In this document: positions 9,061-16,960 of the stretch, piece by piece
Position numbering within the stretch: position 1 is the stretch's first letter
How the letters are laid out: each line of letters opens with the position of its first letter
Position numbers and translations under genes: made by a program
NCBI GenBank assembly: GCA_016720545.1
Contig: JADKKK010000002.1
Coordinates: 248,001-312,000, forward strand
Direction of reading: 5' to 3'
DNA length: 64,000 nt
From: Myxococcales bacterium
GTDB taxonomy: Bacteria > Myxococcota_A > Polyangia > Polyangiales > Polyangiaceae
Notes under the pieces: generated by a model
What the model saw: only the letters and a program-made list of their open reading frames with translations
Database searches by the model: none
What the model was told of the DNA's origin: nothing

Positions 9061-10479
9061 GTGAGCGCACGCGAAGTCTTGATCGTGGGAGCCGGCCTCG
9101 CCGGGTGTGAAGCGGCCTTTCAGCTCGCCGAGCGCGGCGTGCAGGTGACGCTCCTCGAGCAGAAGCCGCTCGCGCGCACCCCCGCTCAGACGAGCGACAA
9201 GCTCTGCGAGCTCGTCTGCTCCAACAGCATGCGCGGAGCGGCGCTGGTGAACGCGGTAGGCCTGCTCAAGGAAGAGCTCCGCCGCGCCGGCTCGCTCGTC
9301 CTCCGCGCGGCCGAGGTCGCGAAGGTGCCGGCGGGAGGCGCGCTCGCGGTCGATCGCGACCTGTTCTCCGACGAGGTGACCCGAGTGCTCGCGTCGCACC
9401 CGCGGGTGCGGATCGTCCACGAGGTCGTGTCGGCGGTCCCGGAGGCTTCGGCCGAGCGCCCGGTCATCCTCGCGACCGGTCCGCTCACCGGCGACGCGCT
9501 GGCCGCCGATCTCGCGCGGGCCATCGGCGCCGAGCAGCTCGCCTATTACGACGCGATCGCGCCGATCGTCGCCGCCGACAGCATCGCGTGGGACCGGGTG
9601 TTCCGGCAGTCGCGCTGGGGCAAGGGCGGCAGCGGCGGCGGCGAGGGCGAGGGCGAGGGCGACGGGGCCGGCGACGCCGCGCTGGACGCCACGGCCCTCG
9701 GCGACGAGGCCTACGTCAACTGCCCGTTCGACGAAGAGGCATACAAGGCCTTCGTGGCGCGCGTGGTCGCCGCCGAGAAGGTGTCGCCGCGCAGCTTCGA
9801 GGAGACACGCTACTTCGAGGGCTGCCTGCCGATCGAGGTCATGGCGTCGCGTGGCGAGCTCACCCTCGCCTTCGGGCCCATGAAGCCGGTGGGGCTCACC
9901 GATCCCCGCACCGGTCGCCGCCCGTTCGCGGTCGTTCAGCTCCGCCAGGAAGACGCCGCGGCCACCGCCTACAACCTCGTGGGCTTCCAGACCCGCATGA
10001 CGTACGGCGCGCAAGCCGAGGTGTTTCGCACCATTCCGGGGCTCGAGGAGGCCGAGATCCTCCGCTTCGGCAGCGTGCACCGCAACACGTTCGTCAACGC
10101 GCCCGAGCTGCTCGACGAGCGCATGCAGCTCCGCGCCCGGCCGCACCTCTACCTCGCGGGACAGATCACCGGCGTGGAGGGCTACGTGGAGAGCGCCGCG
10201 GGCGGGCTCGTGTGCGCTCTCGGGCTCGCCCAGACGCTCGCGGGCCTCCCGTTCACGCCGCCGCCCCCGACCACGGCGCTCGGGGGGCTGCGCACGCACC
10301 TGTCCCGCCCGCAGCCCCGCTACCAGCCGTCCAACATCACGTGGGCCTGCATGCCTCCGCACGAGAACCGGAGGTTGAAGAAGCGCGATCGGTACCAGGC
10401 GCTCGCGGAGCGCGCCCTCTCGGACCTCGACGCGTGGCTCGCCGCCGCGCCGCTCGCCAGGCCCGCGCCGCCCGCCTGA
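9061..10479 (+). CDS. trmFO: Methylenetetrahydrofolate--tRNA-(uracil-5-)-methyltransferase TrmFO
   Basis: A folate- and FAD-dependent enzyme that makes 5-methyluridine at position 54 of tRNA. The Rossmann motif VLIVGAGLAGCEAAFQLAE is at the N terminus, followed by SDKLCELVCSNSMRG, which contains the conserved cysteine. The C-terminal blocks ITGVEGYVESAAGG and YQPSNITWACMPP are diagnostic of the family. GTG 9061 is preferred because AGAGGA lies 7-8 nt before it; an upstream GTG at 9043 also fits the frame. Near residues 195-215 there is a Gly/Glu/Asp-rich insert encoded by GGCGAG-type hexanucleotide repeats (about 9625-9675), likely an expanded surface loop. The AraC-type gene starts 2 bp after its stop codon. 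Confidence 0.94.
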   Translation: MSAREVLIVGAGLAGCEAAFQLAERGVQVTLLEQKPLARTPAQTSDKLCELVCSNSMRGAALVNAVGLLKEELRRAGSLVLRAAEVAKVPAGGALAVDRDLFSDEVTRVLASHPRVRIVHEVVSAVPEASAERPVILATGPLTGDALAADLARAIGAEQLAYYDAIAPIVAADSIAWDRVFRQSRWGKGGSGGGEGEGEGDGAGDAALDATALGDEAYVNCPFDEEAYKAFVARVVAAEKVSPRSFEETRYFEGCLPIEVMASRGELTLAFGPMKPVGLTDPRTGRRPFAVVQLRQEDAAATAYNLVGFQTRMTYGAQAEVFRTIPGLEEAEILRFGSVHRNTFVNAPELLDERMQLRARPHLYLAGQITGVEGYVESAAGGLVCALGLAQTLAGLPFTPPPPTTALGGLRTHLSRPQPRYQPSNITWACMPPHENRRLKKRDRYQALAERALSDLDAWLAAAPLARPAPPA

Positions 10480-10481
10480 GC

Positions 10482-11423
10482 ATGGCCGAACGCGCGCCCC
10501 CACCGAGGCCCGAGACCGCGCCGGCCGCGCGCCCGGAAGACGGGGGGACGCACATCCTCGTCCTCCGGGATCCCCGGGCACTCGAGCGGGAGCGAGTCGC
10601 CGCGCGGCCCACGCTGGTCGTCCCCCTCGAGGGCGCGGTCGTCGTCGAGGCCGCGCCGCTCGCGGCCCGCGTCGATCGCGCGAAGCTCGCGCTCGTGCCC
10701 GCTCGTGCCCGCTTCCGGCTCCGCGCCGCGGCGCCCGTCGCGCCGACCGCGCTGGTCGAGCTCGGCGCGGCGGCCGAGGAGGGCTGCTTCGTCGAGTACG
10801 CGGGCCACGTGGACCGCTCCACATACGCCGAGGTGATGGGTGAGCCCCGCGTGCTCCCGCGGACACGCTGGGTCCACGAGCTCGTCCACCGCTACGTGTT
10901 CGAGCGCACGGTGTGCGAGAAGCACGCGAGCCAGGCGTCGCGGTTCCTCGAGACCGAGCTCGTAAAGGAGATTTACTTTCTCGGCGGCGAGGCCCTCGCT
11001 CAGCGCACGCGCGCGTCCGTCACGCGAGACGACGCGCCGCTCGTCGCGCGCGCGCGGGCGCTCCTCGACGCCCACCTGTTCGACGACGTCGGCTTGCCCG
11101 CGCTCTGCAAGCGCCTCGGCGCGAGCGAGTCGACCCTCTCCCGCGCGTTTCAGCGCGAGGTCGGCACTTCCCCCGCCGCGTACCGTCGCGGCCGACGCCT
11201 CGAGGAGGCGCGGCTCATGCTCGAGACAGGCGTCTACAGCGCGAGCGAGGTCGCGCACCACGTCGGCTACGCCACCCTGGCCGCGTTCACGGCGGCCTTC
11301 TCGCGCAGGTTCGGTGAGCCGCCGTCCGCGGCGCGCGGGCGAGCCCTCGGCGGCGCGCACGCGCTGCCGCCCCACGGGGAGCCCCCGCGGCGCCCGACGC
11401 GCGTCCCGGCGCCCCGCGCGTGA
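10482..11423 (+). CDS. AraC/XylS-family transcriptional regulator
   Basis: A 313-residue regulator whose C-terminal third (about residues 180-285) is a typical double helix-turn-helix AraC domain: LPALCKRLGASESTLSRAF, then SASEVAHHVGYATLAAFTAA, then FSRRFGEPPSA. The N-terminal part is Ala/Arg-rich with a probable cupin-like core; I do not recognise its ligand. A disordered Arg/Pro tail follows the HTH. It starts 2 bp after trmFO, so the two are probably co-transcribed. The intergenic region after it contains iterated GAATCGCG-type sites in front of the amylase gene, a plausible target. Confidence 0.85.
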   Translation: MAERAPPPRPETAPAARPEDGGTHILVLRDPRALERERVAARPTLVVPLEGAVVVEAAPLAARVDRAKLALVPARARFRLRAAAPVAPTALVELGAAAEEGCFVEYAGHVDRSTYAEVMGEPRVLPRTRWVHELVHRYVFERTVCEKHASQASRFLETELVKEIYFLGGEALAQRTRASVTRDDAPLVARARALLDAHLFDDVGLPALCKRLGASESTLSRAFQREVGTSPAAYRRGRRLEEARLMLETGVYSASEVAHHVGYATLAAFTAAFSRRFGEPPSAARGRALGGAHALPPHGEPPRRPTRVPAPRA

Positions 11424-11425
11424 TG

Positions 11426-11483
11426 GAATCGCGTCGTGAGCGAATCGCGTGAGGGGATCGCGCAAGGCATTGACCGATTCGCG
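11426..11483. promoter_or_regulatory. Iterated GAATCGCG sites, possible AraC-type operators
   Basis: Four related octamers lie between the AraC-type gene and the amylase gene: GAATCGCG (11426), GAATCGCG (11442), GATCGCG (11456) and GATTCGCG (11476, which reads CGCGAATC on the other strand). Iteration of a 7-8 bp motif just upstream of a start codon is typical of activator sites. Assignment to the neighbouring AraC protein is inference. Confidence 0.3.
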
Positions 11484-11507
11484 CAAACCGTCGCGTCGCG
11501 CCGACGC

Positions 11508-11513
11508 TAGGCT
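11508..11513 (+). promoter_or_regulatory. -10 element TAGGCT before the amylase gene
   Basis: TAGGCT ends 7 nt before ATG 11521, and there is no Shine-Dalgarno sequence. The spacing would place the transcription start at or next to the start codon. No good -35 is visible, which fits activator-dependent transcription. Confidence 0.35.
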
Positions 11514-11520
11514 CCGCGGC

Positions 11521-13491
11521 ATGGTGAGCCCTCCCCGTCGTGTCGTCGGTCGAGGCGCGGGCCTCTGCGCCGCGCTGGTCGCCGCCCTCGGAGCCGCCGG
11601 CCTCGGCGCGCTGACCGCGTGCGGAGCGGGCGGCGCCCTCCCGCCCGACGGGGCCTCGACCGAGGTGCCCGAGCCCGCCCGCGTGACCGCGCCGCCCTCG
11701 CCGGCCACGAGCAGCGCCGACGCGGAGGTCCCACGGCCGCTCCCCGCGAACCGCGGGCCGGGCGTGCACCTCACGGCCGGCGGTGCGCTGTTCCGGGTGT
11801 GGGCTCCCGGCGCCACGGCGGCCTGGGTCGAGGGCGACTTCGCGACCGCGCGGGCGCCACTCCGCGCGGAGGACGGGGGCTTCTTCGCGGCTGAGGTGGC
11901 CGGCGTGCGGGTCGGCGCGCGCTACCGCTTCGTCCTCGCCGGCTCTGCGGGTGAGCTCGCCCGGCTCGACCCCTATTGTCGGCAGCGCACCGAAGAGAAG
12001 ACCACCTGCCTCGTGACCGATCCGCGCGCGTTCGCCTGGCGCGATCGAGGCTTCCAGCGCCCCAAGCGGCAGCAGCAGGTCGTCTACGAGCTCCACGTGG
12101 GGAGCTTCGCGAAGGACGAGGCGAGGGGCCACGGGACCTTCGCGACGGCCCGCGCGAGGCTCGCCGAGCTGGCCGAGCTGGGCGTGAACGTCGTGGAGCT
12201 CATGCCCGTCTTCGACTTCGGCGGTGGCCCAGGCGGCTGGGGCTACAACCCACACCTGCACTTCGCGCCGCGCGCCTCCTTGGGCACCGCCGAGGAGCTC
12301 CGCGCGCTCGTCGACGAGGCCCACGCGCGTGGCATCGCGGTGTGGCTCGACGCCGTCGTCAACCACCACGACGGGTGGTCGGGCGCGCCGCTCCGCTGCT
12401 TCGACGGCGCCTGCCCCGACGGCTCCGCGGGAGTCTACTATTTCGGGCCGGGCCCCTACGCGCGCACGCCCTGGGGCCCGCGCCCGGATTTCGCAGCGCC
12501 GACCGTGCGAGCGATGTTCCTCGACGCGACCCAGATGTGGCTCGACGAGTTTCACGGGGACGGCTTCCGCTGGGACTCGACCTCCAACGTACGCGCGGTG
12601 GACGGGCAGGGGAGCACCCCCGGCGGGCGCGAGCTGCTCGTGGCGCAGAACGAGCTGGCGCGCGCGCGCGGCGCCACGAGCACCGCGGAGGACCTGAAGG
12701 GCTACGCGGAGCTGACCCGGCCCGTGGCGCGGGGTGGCTACGGCTTCGACGCGCAGTGGGACGGCTTCGGCTACGACGTGGCGCGGGTGCTCGAAGCGCC
12801 GCGCGACGACGACCGCGACCTCGGCGTCCTCGTCCGCGCGCTCACCGGCTCCTACGAGGGCGATCCGTTCGCGCGAGTGCTCTTCACGGAGACGCACGAC
12901 ACCGTCGGCAACGGCGGGGCGCGGCTACCGAGCCGCGTGGATCGCGCGAACCCGGAGGGGCACACCGCGCGGCGTCGGTCGATGCTCGGCGCAGCCCTGC
13001 TGTTCACCACGCCGGGCGTCCCGATGCTCTTCATGGGGCAAGAGGGCCTCGCGACCGGAGGCTTCGCCGACACCCCCGCGCCGCTCGCGCCGCCGACCGC
13101 GACGGGGCTGCTCGTGCGTGCATTCTACAAGGACCTGATCGGGCTGCGCCGCGACCTCGGCGGGACCTCGAGCGCCCTCGCCGAGCCGGGCGTGGAGATC
13201 CTCCATCGCAACGACGTCGACAAGGTGCTCGTGTTCCGCCGGCACGGGGCGTCGGGGACGGACGTGATCGTGGCCCTGAACCTGAGGGACCGCGCCTACG
13301 CGCGCTACGACGCGGGCGTCCCGGCCGGCGGCGCGTACCGCGTCCGCCTCACGAGCGAGCGGCGCGCGTATGGTGCTGACCGCGACGCGTCCACCGCGCC
13401 CATCGAGGCGCTCGCGCAGCCCTACGACGGCCGCCCCTTCACGTTGCCGCTCGCGCTCGGGCCGTACGGCGTCATGGTGCTCTCCCGATGA
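11521..13491 (+). CDS. GH13 alpha-amylase-family glycoside hydrolase, lipoprotein
   Basis: A 656-residue predicted lipoprotein (signal ending in LTAC) that acts on alpha-glucans outside the inner membrane. After a Pro/Ala linker comes a CBM48-like module (GALFRVWAPGATAAWVEGDF, about residues 85-165), then the GH13 barrel. The four GH13 regions are visible: DAVVNHHD; DGFRWDST with the nucleophile Asp; TSTAEDLKG with the acid/base Glu; and FTETHDTVGN with the transition-state Asp. The WGYNPHLHFAPRASLGT block resembles branching enzymes and trehalohydrolases (TreZ), but the exact specificity cannot be told. A C-terminal beta domain closes the chain. Its stop overlaps the next start by 4 nt (ATGA). 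Confidence 0.87.
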   Translation: MVSPPRRVVGRGAGLCAALVAALGAAGLGALTACGAGGALPPDGASTEVPEPARVTAPPSPATSSADAEVPRPLPANRGPGVHLTAGGALFRVWAPGATAAWVEGDFATARAPLRAEDGGFFAAEVAGVRVGARYRFVLAGSAGELARLDPYCRQRTEEKTTCLVTDPRAFAWRDRGFQRPKRQQQVVYELHVGSFAKDEARGHGTFATARARLAELAELGVNVVELMPVFDFGGGPGGWGYNPHLHFAPRASLGTAEELRALVDEAHARGIAVWLDAVVNHHDGWSGAPLRCFDGACPDGSAGVYYFGPGPYARTPWGPRPDFAAPTVRAMFLDATQMWLDEFHGDGFRWDSTSNVRAVDGQGSTPGGRELLVAQNELARARGATSTAEDLKGYAELTRPVARGGYGFDAQWDGFGYDVARVLEAPRDDDRDLGVLVRALTGSYEGDPFARVLFTETHDTVGNGGARLPSRVDRANPEGHTARRRSMLGAALLFTTPGVPMLFMGQEGLATGGFADTPAPLAPPTATGLLVRAFYKDLIGLRRDLGGTSSALAEPGVEILHRNDVDKVLVFRRHGASGTDVIVALNLRDRAYARYDAGVPAGGAYRVRLTSERRAYGADRDASTAPIEALAQPYDGRPFTLPLALGPYGVMVLSR

Positions 13492-14387
13492 GGCGCGCGC
13501 TCGGCGGCACGGGCCTCACGGTGTCGGCGCTTGGCCTCGGGTGCGGCCCGCTCGGCGCCCCGGGCGTGGACGACGCGGCGGCCGCGCGGCTGGTCCACGC
13601 GGCGCTCGACCACGGGATCGACGTGTTCGACACGGCCCCGAGCTACGGGGCCTCCGAGGAGCGGCTCGCGCGGGCCCTCGCGGGGCGCCGGGGCGCGGCC
13701 ACCCTGGTCACGAAGGGGGGGTACGGCGTGCCTGGCGTCCCGGACTGGACGCCCGAGTGCATCGAGCGCGGCGTCGAGCGCGCACTGCGTGTATTATGCA
13801 CAGACGTGTTGGATGTCTTCCTGCTGCACTCGTGCGACGCCGATCGCCTGCGCCGCGGCGATCTCCTGGCGCCGCTCGCGCGCGCCCGGGAGGCGGGCAA
13901 GGTGCGCGCCGTGGGCTACTCCGGGGACGGCGAGGCCCTCGACGTGGCGCTCGGGACCGAGGTGTTCGACGTCGTCGAGTGCTCCGTGAGCCTCGTCGAC
14001 CGCGCCGCGCTCCGACAGCTCGCGCGGCTCACGGGGGCGCCGGCGGGGGTGCTCGGGAAGCGGGCGCTGGCGAACGCCGCGTGGGCCCGGCTCGGCGGCC
14101 CGAACGGCGCCGATGAGCCGCGGGCCGACGTCGAGGAGTACGCGCGGCGCGTCGAGGCGCTCTTCGCCCCGAGCGATCCGCCGCTCGGGCTCCCGATGGA
14201 CGAGCTCTTCCTGCGCTTCGCGGCGCACGCGCCCAGGGTCTCGTGCGCCCTCGTGGGCACCTCCCGTGTGGAGGGCGTGCGCCGCGCGGCGGAGCTCGTG
14301 GCGCGCGGCCCCCTGCCCCGCGAGGCGCTCGCGGTCCTCGAACAACGTCACCTCGACCGCGGCGCCGGGTTCGCTGGCCTCGTCTAG
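13488..14387 (+). CDS. Aldo/keto reductase
   Basis: A 299-residue NADPH-dependent oxidoreductase with a TIM barrel. The catalytic tetrad is visible: Asp and Tyr in DVFDTAPSYG, Lys in VTKGGYG and His in DVFLLHSCD. It begins RRALGGTGLTVSALGLGCGP, typical of the family, and ends with the LVGTSRVEGVRRA cofactor-binding segment. The ATGA overlap with the amylase gene shows translational coupling, so a role in processing sugars released by the amylase is possible but not proven. Confidence 0.88.
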   Translation: MRRALGGTGLTVSALGLGCGPLGAPGVDDAAAARLVHAALDHGIDVFDTAPSYGASEERLARALAGRRGAATLVTKGGYGVPGVPDWTPECIERGVERALRVLCTDVLDVFLLHSCDADRLRRGDLLAPLARAREAGKVRAVGYSGDGEALDVALGTEVFDVVECSVSLVDRAALRQLARLTGAPAGVLGKRALANAAWARLGGPNGADEPRADVEEYARRVEALFAPSDPPLGLPMDELFLRFAAHAPRVSCALVGTSRVEGVRRAAELVARGPLPREALAVLEQRHLDRGAGFAGLV

Positions 14388-14436
14388 CCGCGGCCCTTTG
14401 ACGAACGGACCGAGCACGCGCGCTGGCGCCGTGCGG

Positions 14437-14442
14437 TAGGCT
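14437..14442 (+). promoter_or_regulatory. -10 element TAGGCT before the LysR/ferritin chimera
   Basis: TAGGCT is followed by 8 nt and then ATG 14451. There is no ribosome-binding site, so a leaderless transcript is likely. Confidence 0.35.
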
Positions 14443-14450
14443 CGCGCTGC

Positions 14451-15320
14451 ATGCTCCCGTCGCTCGAGTCCCTCCGGTGCTTCGAGGCCGCGGCCCGGAC
14501 GCTGCGCTTCCGCGAGGCGGCGCGCGCCGTGGCGCTCACCCCCACCGCGTTCGGGCAGCGCATCCAGAAGCTCGAAGAGGATCTCGGCGTCGCGCTCTTC
14601 GCCCGCACGACGCGCCGGGTTCAGCTGACCCGCGAGGGCCTCGCCTTGCTCCCGCTCGCGCGTCGGTGCCTGCTCGCCGCCGAGGCGTGCGCCGACGTGA
14701 CCTCGCACGACTCCGCCGCCACCTCGATGGATCTCACCCTGGGGACACGGCACGACCCGCCCGAGGTCTTCCCGCAGCACCTTGACGCCTCACGGCTCGA
14801 GGCGGCGGCGCGAAATCTGATCTCCATCTCGTGCATGGCGGAGACCGTGGCCGTGGCCCTCATCGGGGCCGAGCGGGACGCGATGCCCGACGGGCCGCTC
14901 CGCGAGCTCCTCACGACGATCTGGGCCGACGAGGTGGGCCACGCCCGGTTCGGGTGGCGCGCGCTCGAGCGCATCGTCCCCGAGCTCGCGCGGGGCGAAC
15001 GCGAACGCCTCGATCGCTACCTCCGCGTCGCCTTCGCGCACCTCGAGCGGCACGAGCTCGCTCACCTGCCGCTGGGCTCGGTGCGGCGGCCGGGCGGCGA
15101 CGCGCTCGGCCTCTGCTCCGGGGCGGAGGCGCGCGAGCTCTTCTATGCGACGGTCGAGCGCGCGATCGTCCCTGGGCTCGAGCGGCTCGGGCTCGGCGCC
15201 CGCGCCGCGTGGGAGAAGCGGCGCGAGCCGCCGTACCCAGGGCCGCGCCGCGTGGCCGAGCGTGCGCCTGTCGGAGAAGCTGGGTCTGCAGAGCTTCGCG
15301 TGCGATCCTCTCCGCCATGA
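14451..15320 (+). CDS. Chimera: LysR helix-turn-helix joined to half of a ferritin-like domain
   Basis: Residues 1-60 are a normal LysR-type winged helix (LRCFEAAARTLRFREAARAV, then TPTAFGQRIQKLEEDLGVALF). The linker helix continues to LTLGTR near residue 100, where a LysR effector domain normally begins. From about residue 105 the sequence changes to a ferritin-like helical pair (ARNLISISCMAETVAVALIG and ADEVGHARFGWR) with metal-ligand-like E131, E161 and H164. The first two helices of a ferritin-like four-helix bundle and nearly all of the LysR effector domain are absent. This looks like an in-frame deletion that fused two neighbouring genes. Whether the product folds is unknown. The stop overlaps the DUF924 start (ATGA). 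Confidence 0.6.
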   Translation: MLPSLESLRCFEAAARTLRFREAARAVALTPTAFGQRIQKLEEDLGVALFARTTRRVQLTREGLALLPLARRCLLAAEACADVTSHDSAATSMDLTLGTRHDPPEVFPQHLDASRLEAAARNLISISCMAETVAVALIGAERDAMPDGPLRELLTTIWADEVGHARFGWRALERIVPELARGERERLDRYLRVAFAHLERHELAHLPLGSVRRPGGDALGLCSGAEARELFYATVERAIVPGLERLGLGARAAWEKRREPPYPGPRRVAERAPVGEAGSAELRVRSSPP

Positions 15321-15913
15321 CCCCCGACGACGTGTGGACGTATTGGTTCGGACCCCTCGACGAGCGCGGTGACGCAGACGCCGAGCACACCGCGCGCTGG
15401 TTCAAGAAGGACCCCGCGTTCGACGCCGAGCTCGTCGAGCGCTTCGGCGCGCTGCACGCCGAGATCGACGGCGGCGCGCGCGAGGCGTGGCGCGACGATC
15501 CCCGAGGGCTCGTCGCGTACGTGATCGTGCTCGACCAGTTCTCTCGGAACATGTTCCGCGGCACGTCCCGCATGTTCGCCTCTGACCCCCGCGCGCTCGG
15601 CGCCGCCAAGGCCGGCGTCGCCGCGGGCCTTCACCTTTCGCTGCCCTACGCCGCCGCGACGTTCCTTCTCATGCCGACCATGCACTCGGAGTCGCTCGCC
15701 GACCAAGAGGCGTGCGTCGCCCTCTTCACCGCGCTGCTCGAGGCGAGCCCCGCCGAGCTGCGCGCCGGCCGCGCGCAGTACGCATCATTCGCTGAGAAGC
15801 ACCGCGTGATCATCCAGCGGTTCGGCCGCTTTCCCCACCGCAACGCCCTCCTCGGGCGCGCGTCGACGCCCGAAGAGCTGGAGTTCTTGAGTCAGCCGGG
15901 CTCCTCGTTCTGA
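15317..15913 (+). CDS. DUF924 family protein
   Basis: A 198-residue all-helical protein of the DUF924 family, related in fold to TPR proteins. Recognisable blocks are WTYWFG near the N terminus, LVAYVIVLDQFSRNMFRGT, LPYAAATFLLMPTMHSESLADQE and RFGRFPHRNALLGR. The biochemical role is not known. It starts within the stop codon of the LysR/ferritin chimera and its end overlaps the convergent methyltransferase gene by 22 bp. Confidence 0.88.
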   Translation: MTPDDVWTYWFGPLDERGDADAEHTARWFKKDPAFDAELVERFGALHAEIDGGAREAWRDDPRGLVAYVIVLDQFSRNMFRGTSRMFASDPRALGAAKAGVAAGLHLSLPYAAATFLLMPTMHSESLADQEACVALFTALLEASPAELRAGRAQYASFAEKHRVIIQRFGRFPHRNALLGRASTPEELEFLSQPGSSF

Positions 15914-16812
15914 GCCACGGCGCCGTCCTCGTACGTGTAGTCTGCACCGATGTCCGCGAGGCGCGCGCGGGTCGTGCGGATCGCGAGCTCGCCGACGTCG
16001 CCGCCCACGAAGCGACGCCCGCGCGTCGAGGCGACCGCGAGGGTCGTCCCGCTGCCCACGAAGGGGTCGACCACGAGGCCGCCCTGCGCGCTCGCTCCGC
16101 ACACGATGCGCGCGAGGAGCTTCTCCGGCTTCTGCGTGGGGTACCCCGTCCCCTCCGCGCGCAGCGGCGTGTTGGCGAGCATCGCCGGGCAGTCGGTCCA
16201 CACGCTGCCGACGGCGCGCCCCTCGTCGGCGTAGTAGCGGTACGTCTTCCCGCCGACGGTGCGGTCGCGGTAGGCCCGGCCGGCCTCGTCTTTGCGTGTA
16301 AAATGCATTGAGAGGCTCGTGGCCGCGTACGGCTCACGGAGCTCGCTCGCCTTCGCGTTCCAGGTGTACGCGTCGCTCTTCTTCCACACGTGCAGCGTCT
16401 GGTGTGCGCGGGGCAGGCCGCCGCGAGCCTTGGCGCCGTTGCCGGGCACCCAGATGATCTCGCCGGCGAACGCGCGCGCGCCGAGGGCGCCCACCACCGC
16501 CGCGTGGGCCGCGTGGGTCGCGTGGTGGTCGAGGTGGAGCCAGAGAGTGCCGCGAGCGGAGAGGGCGCGGTAGCCGAGCTCGACGCGCGGCACGAGCCAC
16601 GCGAGGTAGGCCTCGAGTGACGGCCAGCGGTCGCCGTAGGCGACGGGCCCGCGGGCGCGTTCGCGCTTGGCCTGCTGACCTGCCGCCGCCGCGGGGCGCG
16701 CCGTGAAGGCCTTGTCCACGGCGAAGGGCGGGTCGAGGTAGACGAGGTCGGCGGACCCCTCCGGCACGGCGCTCAGCGTGTGCGCCGCGTCGGCGCGGAA
16801 GAGCCGATTCAT
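15892..16812 (-). CDS. DNA methyltransferase, N4/N6 amino-type (beta class order)
   Basis: A 306-residue S-adenosylmethionine-dependent DNA methyltransferase. The catalytic motif (LVYLDPPFA) comes near the N terminus and the AdoMet motif (VVDPFVGSGTTLAVA) near the C terminus, preceded by TQKPEKLLARI. This is the beta-class order used by N6-adenine or N4-cytosine enzymes. No restriction endonuclease or specificity gene is adjacent, so it is probably a solitary methylase. The start at ATG 16812 (MNRLFRADAAHT) forms an ATGA overlap with a 25-codon micro-ORF. An in-frame ATG at 16845 would extend it into the repeat and is less likely. Confidence 0.87.
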   Translation of the reverse strand: MNRLFRADAAHTLSAVPEGSADLVYLDPPFAVDKAFTARPAAAAGQQAKRERARGPVAYGDRWPSLEAYLAWLVPRVELGYRALSARGTLWLHLDHHATHAAHAAVVGALGARAFAGEIIWVPGNGAKARGGLPRAHQTLHVWKKSDAYTWNAKASELREPYAATSLSMHFTRKDEAGRAYRDRTVGGKTYRYYADEGRAVGSVWTDCPAMLANTPLRAEGTGYPTQKPEKLLARIVCGASAQGGLVVDPFVGSGTTLAVASTRGRRFVGGDVGELAIRTTRARLADIGADYTYEDGAVAQNEEPG

Positions 16813-16886
16813 GGCGAGACCTCGCCTTTGGCTCGGGCGCGCCATCGACCTGCGTTCGCCCCTTCGGGGCTCACTTCGAGGTTCAT
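16809..16886 (-). CDS. Micro-ORF 2 (25 codons) in the 74-bp repeat
   Basis: ATG 16886 to TGA 16809-16811 encodes MNLEVSPEGANAGRWR plus nine more residues (ending GEVSP). Its start overlaps the stop of micro-ORF 1 and its stop overlaps the methyltransferase start, each as ATGA. No homology to a known peptide is recognised. It could be a coupling leader peptide or just a reading frame carried by a repeat; nothing here proves translation. Confidence 0.3.
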   Translation of the reverse strand: MNLEVSPEGANAGRWRARAKGEVSP

Positions 16887-16958
16887 GGCGAGACCTCGCC
16901 TTTGGCTCGGGCCCGCCATCGACCTGCGTTCGCCCCTTCGGGGCTCACTTCGAGGTTC
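16811..16958 (-). repeat. Two tandem 74-bp copies of a dispersed micro-ORF repeat
   Basis: Positions 16811-16884 and 16885-16958 are identical except for one base (G/C at 16840 against 16914). Each copy contains the short palindrome GCCCCGAAGGGGC. On the minus strand each encodes the same 25-residue peptide with ATGA/GTGA overlaps at both ends, and an AGGCGAGG sequence about 10 nt before the next start. Related single copies occur at 52863-52923 (+) and about 62688-62725 (-). Confidence 0.85.
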
Positions 16959-16960
16959 AC
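16883..16960 (-). CDS. Micro-ORF 1 (25 codons) in the 74-bp repeat
   Basis: GTG 16960 to TGA 16883-16885 encodes the same 25-residue peptide as micro-ORF 2. Its GTG overlaps the mepA stop codon (GTGA). The chain mepA, micro-ORF 1, micro-ORF 2, methyltransferase is therefore linked by three successive 4-nt overlaps. Translation is unproven. Confidence 0.3.
   Translation of the reverse strand: MNLEVSPEGANAGRWRARAKGEVSP

Noticed and set aside
16812..16845. Start of the methyltransferase at ATG 16845
   Set aside because: The added codons come from the repeat unit, while ATG 16812 has the ATGA overlap and an SD-like sequence.
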